DNA of 64,000 nucleotides from Diabrotica undecimpunctata. Taxonomy: Eukaryota > Arthropoda > Insecta > Coleoptera > Chrysomelidae. This document shows positions 1-11,749 of this stretch, piece after piece. Below the pieces are notes generated by a model. That model was not told the DNA's origin. It was given only the letters and a program-made list of their open reading frames with translations, and made no database searches. The DNA lies in the NCBI RefSeq assembly GCF_040954645.1, contig NC_092803.1, positions 85,484,417-85,548,416 on the forward strand, in the 5' to 3' direction. Position numbers and translations under genes: made by a program. Numbering within the stretch: the first letter of the stretch is position 1; each line of letters opens with the position of its first letter.

Positions 1-858
1 GTTTTATGTATACCGGTTTTATCGATCTCATAGCCACAGTACTCAATTGAATTAGTTAAAAATTGACATTTTTCAAAATTTACCCGTACATTATGTTCGT
101 GTAGTCTGCTCAGGACTAGTTCCAACCTCTGAAGGTGTGTAATGTCATCTGGTCCCGTAATCTTGATATCATCCAGGAATAGCGATACCCCCTGTATATC
201 TTTAAGTAAGTTTTCAATCTCCCTTTGCCAAATTGCTGGGGCGCTGGCTAATCCATATATTAATCGTGTACTTTGGAAAAGTCCTTTTGGACTACTCAGT
301 GTCAAATATTTTTGATCCTCTTCTCTTACTTCCATTTGCAAACAAGCCTGTTTCAGATCAATTTTTGTGAATTTTTCACCTCCCGCCATGGAAGAAAATA
401 ACTCCTCACTTGTGGGCAATGGGTAATCATCAACTACCTTGTATTGGTTTAATGTACTCTTAAAATCTCCACATATCCTAACAGATCCATTTGGTTTAAT
501 CACTGGTAGAATTGGTGTTGCAAACTCAGAGCTATTTACTTTTTTAAATGCACCTTCATTTTGTAAATGTTGTATCCCTTTTTCTACTTCTGGTAGTAAT
601 GCATGTGGTACCTTTCTTGCTTTAATAAAAAATGGTTGAATATTGGATTTTACCTGAAGTTTTGCCTGTAGGCCCACAATCTTTCCTATATCTTTTTTGA
701 AAATTCTACTGTATTTTTCAAATAAACTATGTAATTTTGATTGCACATTTAAATCTACACTAAAGATTTCATTTTGTAAATTCAACTGTAATTGCCTAAT
801 CCACTCCCTGCCTAGCAGTGGATGTTTATTTGACTCTACTACATAAATGTTTAAGTTT
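1..858 (-). pseudogene. Reverse transcriptase region of a K02A2.6-type Ty3/gypsy Pol (partial)
   Basis: Read on the minus strand, this stretch encodes the fingers and palm of a Ty3/gypsy reverse transcriptase. Visible blocks are the N-terminal part with ICGDFKSTLNQY, the FTKIDLKQAC block with the first catalytic Asp, and LFLDDIKIT at about 168-185, the FLDD form of the YxDD active site. FLDDIKI with a CGYEI block after it is typical of K02A2.6-like (mag-type) elements. The frame is open to position 1, so the rest of Pol (RNase H, integrase) lies outside the window. It is out of frame with the protease piece at 859-1188, so the copy is broken by an indel near 860-900. The protein would act in cytoplasmic particles, copying element RNA into DNA. 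Confidence 0.85.
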
Positions 859-1188
859 TTAATTACTTTCCTGTACTTGACCTGTACCCCCGCCATGCCT
901 AAAATATTTAGTGGCTGATCTCCATAAGAAACTAATTTTAAATTTGTATTGTATAGCTGCAAATTTGGAAAATAATATTGGTAATCTATTATTTATTAAT
1001 GTAACTGCTGCTCCTGAGTCAACTTCAAAATTCAAATTAACATTATTTACCTGTAATTTTATGATAAATTTTTCTCTGTATTGGGACTGTTCACTTGAAA
1101 TACAAGTATATAAAACTTCATCCAATTGGCCTTCATCTACCTCATTTACCTGACTAGTATCGTTCCTCCTCATGCATACCTTGGTCAA
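859..1188 (-). pseudogene. Retropepsin region of the same element
   Basis: This minus-strand frame contains FEVDSGAAVTLINNRL, a retropepsin active site (DSGA form) followed by the hydrophobic strand expected after it. It lies between Gag (1202-1960) and reverse transcriptase (below 858), the normal gag-protease-RT order. The last ~15 codons before the stop at 859 do not look like Pol and the RT continues in another frame, so I infer a frameshift near 900. The enzyme would mature the polyprotein if intact. Family is secure from the motif; activity is not expected. Confidence 0.75.
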
Positions 1189-1201
1189 ATGTCCCTTCCT
1201 C

Positions 1202-1960
1202 TTACATCTTTTGCATTTTAACTCTTTTTTTAGGGCATTTATTTGCTAAGTGTTGCTCAAACCCACACCTAAAACAGTTTAAGACTTTATTTACATGATT
1301 TCCACTATTTGACACGTTTCTTGGTGTTGTATTAGCTGATTTTTCAGTATTCTTTTCCACATTAACTTTATTCACCATCCCTGCATGTGATTGATGTAAC
1401 TGGGCAGCATCTCTTGCTGACGTTTCCATACTCAAGGCTACTTCAATGGCCCTTTCGATGGTTAGATCTTTTATCTCCAGCAATCTACTCTGTATACGTT
1501 CATTACATAGGCCAAATACAAATTGATTTCGTAACGCTTTCTTTTGGTACCCACCAAAGTTGCAAGTAATTGCCAATCTTTGTAGGACTGTTAGGTAATC
1601 TTTTACACTTTCCCCTTCAATTTGTTTTCTCTGTAGGAAAATAAAAATTTCTGCTATTTCTAGGGACTCTGGATTGTAATGTTCTTTCATAATATTCACT
1701 ACTTCATCATATGATTTCGCATCTGGTGTTTGAGGAGATAACTTATCACATAATATATAGTACGCTTCTGGTCCCATATAATGTAATAAGTAAGCTGATT
1801 GCTTACCCTGTGGGATGCCGAATACTTTAAACGCACTTTCCAACCTCATCAGCCATCTATCGAATTTCTTTGATACGTCGTAGGATTCTATGGAAAATAC
1901 GGTCTGTACTGTATGATGGACCGTCTCAGCTAGTCCGCCTTGGTTTGGGGTAATCGGCAT
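1202..1960 (-). CDS. Gag with one CCHC zinc knuckle, K02A2.6-type gypsy
   Basis: This is a Gag of about 252 residues. I chose the ATG at 1958-1960 (MPITPNQGG). The frame runs open upstream to 2053, but that part begins inside the primer-binding site and has no ATG. The middle shows a capsid-like helical region (QSAYLLHYMGPEAYYILCD). The C-terminus has CFRCGFEQHLANKC, a CX2CX4HX4C nucleic-acid knuckle, then a basic tail. Small size and a single knuckle fit K02A2.6/mag-type elements. It would build the virus-like particle and package the RNA. It appears uninterrupted, although the Pol downstream is broken. Confidence 0.8.
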   Translation of the reverse strand: MPITPNQGGLAETVHHTVQTVFSIESYDVSKKFDRWLMRLESAFKVFGIPQGKQSAYLLHYMGPEAYYILCDKLSPQTPDAKSYDEVVNIMKEHYNPESLEIAEIFIFLQRKQIEGESVKDYLTVLQRLAITCNFGGYQKKALRNQFVFGLCNERIQSRLLEIKDLTIERAIEVALSMETSARDAAQLHQSHAGMVNKVNVEKNTEKSANTTPRNVSNSGNHVNKVLNCFRCGFEQHLANKCPKKRVKMQKM

Positions 1961-2035
1961 GTCTACACTATTAATTTGGCATTTTCCAGGTTGTTTTGCA
2001 CTGGGGTAAATTATAAAAAATATAAACGCAATTCG

Positions 2036-2052
2036 CTCCGTCCTCGTCGCCA
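2036..2052 (-). promoter_or_regulatory. Primer-binding site of LTR element 1
   Basis: The minus strand reads TGGCGACGAGGACGGAG directly after a sequence ending in ...ACAACAGT. It starts with TGG, the complement of a tRNA CCA end, and sits just upstream of Gag, as expected for a retrotransposon primer-binding site. The tRNA was not identified. Confidence 0.55.
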
Positions 2053-2054
2053 AC

Positions 2055-2600
2055 TGTTGTGTCCGTACACACTTTGTAGATATCTAGACTATCTTGGTTG
2101 ATGTCTTCAGGATTGAAATGAATGTACTCGTAATTTGTAAATTACATCTTATATTTTTTGGATAAAAAATGTAGTATAGTCGGTTCGCTATTCCCAGTCC
2201 GAACTGTCTAGTGAATTTAGTAATTATTTTTTTGGGAAGTTAGTTCTTTTTGACAGACTAGAAGTGGCTGGAAATTACTATACAACCAAACACACGTACT
2301 CATAGCCAATATTAATAGTAAACAAACTAAATAGTAAATAAAATGGAACTTTACGAATTACCGACAATCAATGTTTATTTATTTGCACATTATAATAAAT
2401 AGTTATGTTAAATTATAACAACTGAAATATATTCTTTAAATATATACTACCCAAAATTTTATGGGTTTAGTATAAATACACCTTCACTATTTATAATAAT
2501 TCTTCTTTTTTCAATGAAAGAAGTCTGTAATAAAACTTTATTTACGCTGTTAATACTGTGAGCTAGGAACTTTTGTGTTGTAAGTTTCCAGCTATGGATC
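2055..2600 (-). repeat. Probable 5' LTR of element 1 (outer edge uncertain)
   Basis: The inner boundary is fixed by the primer-binding site at 2036-2052; on the plus strand the LTR would begin TGTTGTGTCCG at 2055. The region has TATA-like and AATAAA-type stretches on the minus strand, for example near 2376 and 2530. The partner LTR is outside the window, so the outer edge (about 2600) is a guess. Confidence 0.4.
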
Positions 2601-3290
2601 TGTCAAAATATGCCCGAGTTGAGCGAATGGACCTTACAATGAATATAGGTTAACTCCCCCGCAGAAAAATGACAGCATGTCCTTTTATGACATTTGATGT
2701 GTTCCGTAGGTGTAGGCCGGAACAGCAGTTTGTAATTTTATAGAAGATATAACACTACGCATCACTTAACACCCGCCAAATTAACACCATCATGGCCACT
2801 GAAAGAAAAATTCTTAGATTTTGCAAGAGGAAGAGCAAATACTATCCGTCAGCACTCATACATCAGGTAGCCAATCTAACACCGATTAAGGCCGTTCCTC
2901 GCGATTCTGGGCATAGCTAAATTCCAATGTAAAAGTTTATATCAAATAACACAAAAACTATGGCAGATATTGGTTGTAAGTTAATAAATTGTTTAAACAA
3001 TATTTTTTTTTTCAAATATTGTTGGTTAAAATAAACGTAATTTTTTTTTTTAATAGGGCACTACAGAATTTGACCCACTTTCCGAATATGTTTTTATTTT
3101 TAACATAAAGTGTAACACAAAGCAGCTATTTGGTATAAACTTTTTAAAAAATCTCAAAATTCTGCTACTTGTAACTCTCTTTCGGTCAGCACAGGCTGTC
3201 CTTGTCGATAGCTTCTGGATTCTCGCCGACAGGTAGGTAAGAATTATACACCCTCTCGGGGGAGGGTTATAAGTAATGTTGAATAACATT
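2601..3290. other. No recognisable gene
   Basis: I see no coding potential or known repeat here apart from oligo-T runs near 3005 and 3045. The last ~250 bases may already belong to the 5' leader of the LINE that follows. Confidence 0.4.
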
Positions 3291-3536
3291 ATTAGGGCTT
3301 ATGTATGTCATACGCAGTTAGTTTAGTTGTCAAGTTTTTTAGAAATCTATATCTGGCAGACACGGCCCCAAGGTCAGGGAGGTGAGAAAAGCAAGAGGAT
3401 ACCGCTCTAGTTCTGCCTAGAGCGTGAACAACCGCGTGTGAGGTCACTGGGTGGCACCCAGAAGCCGTACTCTCAATGGGCCAGACGGTCAACAAAAAAG
3501 CTTTCGTCCAAAAAGTAGGATATCCGCCCCAAAAAT

Positions 3537-3955
3537 ATGGATCGCTCTCGATCCCCGCTAAACCGAAAGGTATCCTCCAGCCCCTATGGTTGCAGTGAGA
3601 GAAAACTCCACTGCAACATCTATGACGCGCTGCCCCCAATAGACGACGGTAACGGAAACTATGAAATTTTCAAAGAGCTGCCGATAGACGACGATAACAT
3701 CAACGACGGGGACTTCAAACGTCCCAAAAACAAAAAGAAGAAAACGAAAGACCGCGCGGATGGAAATCGCGACACAGAACCGAACACAACCGATGACGAC
3801 ACCACAAAAAGGCCAACAAACAAAAGATCGAGACAAGGACGCCGAAATAATGGTCCTACGTAAGAAGATAGAAGAACTTTAGGATACAATGGTTGCCTCA
3901 CAGAGGTCAATCATTGAACATATGGACCAAAAGTTCAACCAATTAAACGAGGGGA
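3537..3955 (+). pseudogene. ORF1 N-terminal part of the Jockey-like LINE
   Basis: An ATG at 3537 opens an acidic then Lys/Arg-rich protein (KRPKNKKKKTKDR) that stops at 3863. The next frame continues with a coiled-coil-like segment (KKIEEL, then DTMVASQRSIIEHMDQKFNQLNE, itself preceded by a TAG), so a frameshift and a stop separate the two halves. ORF1 proteins of Jockey elements bind the element RNA. The zinc knuckles normally found further on are absent because sequence is lost before 4300. Confidence 0.6.
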
Positions 3956-3970
3956 AACCCAAGAAAATAG

Positions 3971-4261
3971 GGAGCATGCCAAAAGGGCATTACGTCATAT
4001 CTTCGTTTCTATTGGTCCGATCGTGATGTATGAGGGCTCGTTGGAACGGGGAGGAGACGGGAAATACGTTGAGACAAAAAACAAAGATGGCGGCATTGCC
4101 AAATGGGCGCTAGAACATATCTTCGTTGCTAGTCGTCTGATTTTTACGTATGTGGTGTCAAATGAAAGCGTTAGTGACACAGACACACAACAAGCCAACT
4201 GTTTGGCTTCTGTCAACGTTCAATATTAATTCTCAATTCTTCTTCTTTTCCGTACAGTGCC
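3971..4261 (+). repeat. Dispersed repeat related to the 120-bp satellite, copy 1
   Basis: Begins GGAGCATGCCAAAAGGGC and ends CGTACAGTGCCTAA. An inverted copy lies at 24243-24532. It holds about one and a half units resembling the satellite at 20740-23520 (TTGGAACGGGGAGG... ATTGCCAAATGGG). It has no clear terminal inverted repeats. It sits where the LINE is missing ORF1 C-terminus and endonuclease sequence, so insertion and deletion may be linked. Confidence 0.75.
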
Positions 4262-4307
4262 TAAACTACTAAACACATACATCTAAAATAATGACGACGT
4301 TACGGCA

Positions 4308-6233
4308 ATGGGCCCTACAGACCCAACGCATTATCCAGGAAACGGACTTCCTACACACATAGACATTGTAGTTGCAAGAAACTTAGGGCTACAAATAGAA
4401 ATACAAACGCTAAACGAAGGCACAACGGACCACAACCCCATATTATTAGAACTAGAAACGTGGGAAGAAGAAAGCACATTTAAAAAAATAAAAAATAAAA
4501 CAAAGTGGACAAACTTTAAAAGACTCGCCAAAGAGAGGTCAAAACAGCACTACAACAACACCGTAGTGAAAGCTGGGAAAACCACATAAGAGATATGAAG
4601 GAGCAAGAATCAAACATGCAAAATATCTGGAGACTTAAAAGGATACTGAGAAATGACAGAAAGCCAATCCTCCCATTACATGGAGAAAATGGAATTGTAT
4701 ACACCACAGAGGAAAAAGCAGAGGTAATGAGTACTCTCGAGAGATAGTGTACATTAAATTACCACCCAGACGAGGACATCGACTTCATAGAAGAAGTCGA
4801 AAGACAAAGAAGAAGACCCGAAAATCCAAACGAAATCATCCCTTCTTCATCACCGGAGGAGATAAATGAATTAATCAAAAACAGCTCGCCGAAAAAAGCA
4901 CCTGGTCCCGATCAAATCACGAACAGGGCTCTACTTACCAGCGAGAGCCATAGTATATTTAACACACATTATTAATGCAATGCTAAGATTCAAAAAATTC
5001 CCAAACAGATGGATAGAGGCCCATGCCATAATGTTACCAAAGCCCGGAAAAGTCAGCACATTCCCGCAAAACTACAGGCCAATAAGCTGCCAATGAACTG
5101 CAATCAGCAAGATTGTAGAGAGAATAATACTCAGCAGACTCCAAGCCGAAACAGACAGACTAGATATAATACCCGAAGCTCAATTCAGCTTTAAATCAGA
5201 ACATTCCAGCGAGCTACAAGTACTCAGACTAACAGAGTACATAGTAGCTGGATTCAACGATAAACAATTTACAGAAGCCGCCTTCCTAGATGCCAGCAAA
5301 TCATTTGACAGGGTCTGGCATAAAGAACTGATATATAAAATGAGAAGATATGGGTACAGTGGAGCAATGACAAGGCTCATCTCGTCGTACTTGAGCAACT
5401 GTCGTTTCAGAGTCCGGATAGGACAAGTCCTATCCGAACTCGGGAACCCGGAGGCTGGAGTGCCACAGGGAGCGGTAAAGTCACCTCTATTGTACACGAT
5501 ATACACAGCAGACATACCTAGAACACCAGGTACACTATTAAGCCTCTATGCCGACGATACAGCGATAGGGCCAAACATAGAAACGTAGATATAGCGGTTA
5601 ACAACTTACAAAACAGCGCTAGACGTAGAAGAATGGATTTTAAAATGGAAAATAGCAATAAACTCCGATAAGACACAGGCTGTACTTTTCAAAAAGAGGC
5701 ACCAACAACCAGAAGAACAGGTAACTGTGCAAGACAATCCCATTGAGTGGAAAAGCGAAGCAAAATACCTCGGAGTAATCATGGACAAAGACTTAACATT
5801 CAGCAAACATGTAGAAACCACAGTACAAAAAACAAATACGGTAAGGGCATCTATAAGAGGACTAACAGGAAGGAAAAGCAAACTCAGATTGAAAACAAAA
5901 ATAAGACTAATAAATAGTATAATCCTTCCTATACTAACATATGCATCCCTCGCATGGGGACACATATGCAACACCTCAAAAAAGAAAATACAAGCGGCAC
6001 ACAACAACAGCCTAAGAGAAACAGTCAACGTACCAAGATACGTTGCAGAAAGATTCCTCTTTAGAGAATTGCAACAAATCAGAGTGACTGACACGATGAA
6101 AGAAAAAGCCAGGATAAAGTTCGCGGGAATAGAGAACCACCCCACTCACATACTACAAGAGATAATGAGGTATGACGCTTTCCATAGATGGAAGCACAAG
6201 ACCCAAACAACAAATAGTAGACTAAAACAGTAA
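4308..6233 (+). pseudogene. ORF2 (endonuclease end and reverse transcriptase) of the Jockey-like LINE
   Basis: The start encodes the end of an apurinic-like endonuclease, with PTHIDIVV and GTTDHNPILLEL (the SDHxP-type active-site block). The reverse transcriptase follows: PKKAPGPDQI, an NYRPI-like block, AFLDASKSFDRVW (first Asp), GVPQGAVKSPLL, and the catalytic LYADDTAI at about 5545-5570. The thumb and C-terminal region, with SEAKYLGVIMDKDLTF and LPILTYASLAWGH, ends at 6233. The segments switch frame several times and carry stops near 4588, 5194 and 5588. The protein would nick target DNA and prime reverse transcription; this copy cannot make it. Confidence 0.8.
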
Positions 6234-6700
6234 TACCAGAGAGAAAATTAAACCAGAGAGAAAACAAAACACTAGAAAGAATATACTTCAAAAATAACAA
6301 CAATGCACAAAGAAGACAGTTCGTAGCTCAAAAACACTCATGGACTATCACCAAACACAAAGTGGGCCCGGTTGCCTTAAAGAGGATAAACTCTATATTG
6401 TCATATTGCTCTATATTTTATATATTTTTCAGTATTGTAGTATAGATTTTATAGTAATTCTGATTATTTGTTTCAGGGCCACCTACAAAAAAAAAATTAT
6501 AAAAAACACAAAAAACCGGCCTCGGCCACCAAAAAAATTATAAAAACACTAACAAAAACCGGCGCAAGCCAACAAAAAAATTAGCAAAAACCTCATAACC
6601 CGGACACGTAGGGCCCAACCCCTTGAGCACCAAGTCGCCGAACTGCGCCTGGCTCAGAGCGGAGACTTGAGGCCCAAGTAAGCAATTTTAGTTCGCGGAT

Positions 6701-7385
6701 AAGCCACTTTAAGATAACAGGATTATAGCGACAATGTGCTGTCCTGAGTTTTGCATTCGGTTAGGAAACCATGTTGGGGTTCTATTATTACGCAGGACCT
6801 CCACATGAATAGCATTTGGCTGATAGTTGTGCCCCTATCGTGCATCAGAGTGCTATAGGGGGGAAAGGGATGGTCTGGAGCATTGGAGCGCGGTGGGGTG
6901 ACTCCTGTTTTTTTACTCGAGTTAACACACCTCGCTCCAATGAATTGTCACACCCGAACGTAATTCTTAGGGGTGAACATTTCTCACAGGCTGGGTTTAA
7001 TCAAATTGCTTGCTTGCTTGCATTAGGGCTTATTCTGACTTTTGACAAACCAGTGTGTTTATTGTTTTTAAAATGGGTAGTTCACGAAGACGTTTATGTT
7101 CCGGACGAAAAAGTCGACTACGATTGAGAAAATTTTATATAAATAAGCAGTAAGTACCTATAATTTGATTAAATTTTTATATGATTAGAAAGATTTTCTG
7201 CTGATTTGTGACATTTTCCTTCTAAATGTTTATACTGTTGTTATAATAATAGTATTGTTTCAGTATTTGCTTGTATAATAATAATTTATTATGTAGAAAC
7301 AGCGTAGAATTTTGGTCAATCAGCCAGTACATTTTTTTGTATTTCAATCAGAATTATTATTTTCTGTTCTTCTTTACACGAGCTC
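6701..7385. other. No recognisable gene
   Basis: Past the A-rich LINE tail I find no family signature. A 103-codon open frame at 6816-7127 has no recognisable domain and I do not call it a gene. Confidence 0.4.
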
Positions 7386-7623
7386 AGAGTAATACCCAAA
7401 TATTTTGCAGTATTTGAATATGGAATTTGATTATTTATATTTATTGGACAATACCCAAATATTTTGCAGTATTTGAATATGAAATTTGATTATTTATATT
7501 TATTGGAATATTTATTTGAACGTTTTTGTTAGTAAAGTTTACATAATATACGAAGTTTGTTTCGTCACTTGCTTGTCCAGTCATATTCGTCCAGGGTAAT
7601 AAGGATTTCCTCGTGACACTCAA
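7386..7623 (-). pseudogene. Jockey-type RT C-terminal scrap with an internal 59-bp duplication
   Basis: The minus strand encodes NKNVQINIPININNQISY followed by NTAKYLGI, the post-palm block of Jockey-family reverse transcriptases. A 59-bp unit starting AATACCCAAATATTTTGCAG is present twice in tandem (7391-7449 and 7450-7508, nearly identical). Because 59 is not a multiple of three, the duplication throws the frame off. It is a short, dead fragment. Confidence 0.55.
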
Positions 7624-8599
7624 TAATCCAAGTAGCTGACAGACAACTTTTTTAGTTATTGTAGACCTATAAGAAGAAAACCTACCTGTTTCCTGCCTAA
7701 AGTTCGGAACCGTTTTTTAATGATTAACAATTTAATGCAAAAAACGCGATTTTTCCGATTTTTTGCACTCCATTAGAAAGATAAATACTTGACATAAAAT
7801 TACAAAATGTTATTTTTTAGAATATTGACAAAGTTTTAAAATGCCGATTTTTGAAGTTGAAAAGTCAATTTGTTTCTTCGCAAACTGCAAAATAAGTGAA
7901 AATTGATATTTGTTAAAAACTTTTAGTAAACTTAAACTTTAAACTTTAGAGTTCCACCCAAAATTGGGTATTGGGGTACTTAACAAACCCTCAAAATTTG
8001 GGACCGATATTTTAATTTAAAATTTAATTTAATAGTTTAAAAGTTATTGTATTTGTTTATCCCAGAGACCTTTTTTTACAATAACATAAGACAGAAAATA
8101 ATAAAGATATATAATGCTGTTGGTGACAAATGAAAGCAAAAGATTTATACTATCAATATGTATTAAAAAAAGATAAAAAAATGATCTATTATAGTCAAAA
8201 ATCCTGATGGCAAATTTTTGAAATTATGTAGTTTATAAACATTTAAAATAACTTTAAAAACATTGTCCTTAGAAAAAATCTTTTTTTACAATCGAAAAGC
8301 TAGTATTTTCACCCGAATTTTCAAATAAAAAAATTTGGCCTAGGTTAATTTGGGCCAAAGTTAGCCATGTTTTTTTGTTAATTCACAGCTAATTTGATTA
8401 TAATAATTAAGGAACCTCATTGACGCCAGGTTAAAGAATGGGATTTGTATTTTTTGTTAAAACATTGCACAAACATTGTACCTTTACAGCACCCTCTACG
8501 AATTTTCAAAAATGTAGTTCAAGTGGTGACTAGAAAGAACCTACAAATCCATGGAGTTTAAATACCGAACAAACAATTTCAAACTAATAAAATTTTTTT
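7624..8599. other. AT-rich stretch without genes
   Basis: A- and T-rich non-coding DNA. No open frame, repeat family or RNA gene was recognised. Confidence 0.5.
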
Positions 8600-8830
8600 T
8601 TGAAAAAATTAAAGGCAAATATCGAGCACAATTTTAATAATCAAATCTTGTCCAAGCACTTTCGCTTTCTACAGCATCATCAGGGGCATTTCGTCAAATT
8701 TGGGCTATCCAGCAAGCGCAGAATGTAATAAACATGAATTTAAACATAAATTGTACAGCGTAGAATAATTTTTAAATAATTTTAAATTGTTTGTCCTTGT
8801 TTTAGTGTAGTGTTATGTGAAACAATATTC
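8600..8830 (-). ncRNA. Penelope-like end with hammerhead ribozyme motif 1
   Basis: On the minus strand the core CTGATGA (8676-8682) is followed by a GC-TGTAGAAA-GC hairpin and GAAA (8659-8662). Helix III would be the palindrome-like AGTGCT, with cleavage expected after the next base. Helix I can form with one mismatch between TGCCC before the core and GGACA after it, and a further AAAT/AUUU pairing lies beyond. A homologous stretch (ATCGAGCACA... GGGGCATTTCGTCAA) is at 31205-31400. Hammerheads with minimal helix III are known from Penelope-like retroelements, hence the assignment. No coding part is present. Confidence 0.6.
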
Positions 8831-9762
8831 CTGAACAAACATTCCTGATGGACAAATATCTAAAGCAAGCATTTCGCTTAATTCTTGTACTGCAATGGAT
8901 TGTTTTCTATTCCATAGGCTGTGAATTTATTTCCTTTATAAGCATTTGAAATAATGTCTTTGGCAACCTAATAGACGTAAATCCTTTCATTTTAATTTCA
9001 TGAATGTTTTTATTCGCCACATCTCAACATTTTCCATTTCAGAATATTTATCATCAAACTGTAATCTACAAAAGTTAAAAGCCAATTTGTCAGTAAAAAA
9101 AGTAACAAAAAAAACAAAAGAAAATATAAGACATAAAAAAACGAATTCAGCAATACTGTGACCTCAAAATATCTTGTTATGCATTATTTTGTAATAAAAT
9201 TTTATAAAAGTTTGTCTTCGATTTGATTGTTATGATTTATAGGACGATTATTTGTTACCTGTATGTACCTTTGCTAAGTTGTGAATTAATTATTCAATAA
9301 ATAATATTACTCTGGTATACTCGTATTATTCTAATTACTCCATAACCGCACTGAATAGAAGACCGCCCGCTCGCTTTATTGTATAGACCCAAGACCTTTC
9401 AACTCAGGGGATGGGTGTCTCGGTTGTAAATAGGTATAAAGCTCAACTCTAGTACAAGATGACGTTTAGAATATTCTTCGTGAATGGATTTTGTTTTCGT
9501 AAAGAAAGATATTTTTGAAATAGAGATTCCACTGAATTTAACCGTTAGGATTTTCGAGGATAAGTCTTAAGGACAGAATCCTATTCCTCAGCAGGAGGTA
9601 TGTCCTTCGCACTATTGCGGGCTCGAGGGCAAATACTCACCAGGGTTTGTATTACTTGAAAGATATCATTTATCTACTAAAACAGACAAATCCCGCAATA
9701 CTTTACCAACACGCAATCGTGTTAACATTATAAAGAACTGCGACATAAAAGATCTAGTCAAA
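8831..9762. other. No recognisable gene
   Basis: AT-rich non-coding DNA. The slightly GC-richer part at 9360-9680 shows no domain or RNA fold that I recognise. Confidence 0.4.
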
Positions 9763-10817
9763 ATGCCACCAGAAAAGATATATCAAAGATATAGGGTAAA
9801 AGCATAACTGAGAACTTACAAACAAACAAAGAAATTCACATAATTAGAAGACTCCATAATTTTCTGAAATAGAGCCGGGATAACTGATATTCCAGAAGAA
9901 AGATTCAGTTTTATCTACAGTCAATAGTAGGTTTCTACCGAAACATTTAGGCGTCGAATATCACTGTAGAACGAGCGTCGGTGACTGGGTTATCACTAAA
10001 GGTTTTTTCTAGAATACCATTTACCAGCTATTTGTCAGTATCTATGAGGGCAGATTTTTAATTTGATAAAGAAGAAAACATGAACCTTGTTTTATTTAAT
10101 TGTAGGTATGCAGTAGCTCCTAAACCACTTCAATGAAATCACCAAGCACCTCAGCATAATAATTTCCGATAATCAAACATTATAATAAAACACAACAATT
10201 TTAACTCCCATATATTATATCTGTCGTGAAAGCGTGATTAAAATACAACCAATGCCACCAGAAAAGATATATCAAAGATATAAGACAAAAGAAAGAGAAA
10301 TTACCAATCAAGAAAAGAAATTTACATACTTAAAAGACTCCAGAACTTTTTAAAATTGCTAAACTTTTTAGAAGATTTTATTTTTGTCGGAAATGAAAGA
10401 CGCTACATAAAAAGCCGAGATAACTGATATTCCAGAAGAAAGATATAGTGTTCTACACTCGTCTTAGTCTTCTACCGAAATATTTAAGCGTCGGATATCA
10501 CTGTGGAACGAGCGCCGGCGACTGGGTTATCAATAAATGTTTTTTCTAGAATACCGTTTACCAGCTGTCTGTGAGTATCTATGAGGGCAGATTTTTAATT
10601 TGATGAGGAAGACAAATTGAACCTTGTTTTATTTAATTGTGGGTATGCAGTAGCTTTAAAACCACTTTAATAAAACCACTAAGTACCTCAACATAATAAT
10701 TTCCGATAATCAAACGTAATAAAACACAAAATTTTTAACTCCCATATATTATACCCATCGTGACATCGTGATTAAAATACAACCAATGCCACCAGAGAAG
10801 ATATATCAAAGATATAC
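9763..10817 (+). repeat. Two tandem units of a ~520-bp repeat
   Basis: The block AATGCCACCAGAAAAGATAT recurs at about 9761, 10252 and 10787, giving two full units of roughly 490 and 535 bp plus the start of a third. Shared internal landmarks include GTATCTATGAGGGCAGATTT and ACTGGGTTATCA. A diverged relative lies at 24690-25330. No coding frame is conserved, so I treat it as a dispersed tandem repeat. Confidence 0.8.
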
Positions 10818-10825
10818 GATACTAG

Positions 10826-11075
10826 TGCCCATATTTATAGTCGGTACTCAAGTATCGGTCGATGCTTGAGGTCGACCTTGAGTCGTTTTTGTGTTTTATA
10901 AACGGATCTTAATCATGAAATCGAGCTTGAGTACACAAAAATGACAGTTTGATCAAAGTTGATTAAGAGTTAGAATGGAAAGAGGACAAATTCCAGAATT
11001 ATTAATAGGCGAATTAGATGTAAAACGTTTGGATCGCTATAGAGATAGGGAAATATAGAAGATAGAGATATAGAA
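10826..11075 (+). mobile_element. Possible 5' end of a PIF/Harbinger-like element
   Basis: The sequence after ACTAGTGCCCATATTTATAG resembles Harbinger-type termini, which often read GCCCATATTCATAGT. A short frame opens at an ATG near 10975 (MERGQIPELLIGELDVKRLD) and stops after about 27 codons. I found no matching inverted end in the window, so this is at best a truncated terminus. The assignment is tentative. Confidence 0.25.
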
Positions 11076-11749
11076 AAATCATAACATTATGCGATAAAGG
11101 CATTGAATACGTATGTAACGAATATATTTAGATAGAAAAATAGATTAACTATATGACAAATTTTGAATTATTTACTTAAATTTGGAATCTAGCTCAGCAC
11201 CAAATAAACAACTGATGGAATCCTAACATGCAACATAGCAAATGAATGGGGAGGATCTAACATATAAAAAAACAAATAAGGCGACTACCAAAATGACACT
11301 ACATCCGTGTTTCAACTACCATTCCAAAGGTCACAAGCTAACGTACGTACACAAGCGTTAATATTTTAAATCGAAATTCATATTTAGGAGAGGAGTGAAA
11401 AACCACAGATTCTGGTTTAAAGAATATATTTTTAACAAATAAGTACAGACTTAAATATAAAACATAATTTTTTAATATGGATGCTACAGTTCTAAATATA
11501 AAATACAGCTCGTTCCTTATTTTTACTCGGCGTTGTGCTGAGTTTGTCTAGTTTTATTTTATTAGATATATGTATCTTCACGCCTATTGGCCCAGTGGTA
11601 GCGTATGAGGGGTAATTGGAAAGGAAAGAAGGCGAGAGGTACAATTAGAAAAAATTAAACATAACATGTCATAAAAATCATTAGATATATCAAGTAATAG
11701 AATAAAAAATAATAATACATTTTTTTGTTTGTACATATTATACATATCT
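11076..11749. other. No recognisable gene
   Basis: AT-rich DNA. A short GAGGGGTAATTGGAAAGG segment near 11609 faintly recalls the 120-bp satellite, too short to call. Confidence 0.35.

Larger units (their letters stand above)
3291..6700 (+). mobile_element. Jockey-like non-LTR retrotransposon, decayed
   Basis: A 5' leader (3291-3536), an ORF1 start (3537), the end of an endonuclease, a Jockey-type reverse transcriptase and an A-rich 3' tail (about 6480-6600) follow in order on the plus strand. ORF1 C-terminus and most of the endonuclease are missing, and a ~290-bp repeat (3971-4261) sits at the gap. Several frameshifts and stops interrupt ORF2. The 3' region carries repeated AAAAAAATTA-type blocks separated by CCGG-containing segments. 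This is an inactive copy. Confidence 0.8.

Noticed and set aside
439..639. Plus-strand frame opposite gypsy RT
   Set aside because: Shadow of the minus-strand reverse transcriptase.
6816..7127. 103-codon plus-strand frame
   Set aside because: Starts at a non-ATG codon, has no domain, repeat or splice context; not supported as a gene.
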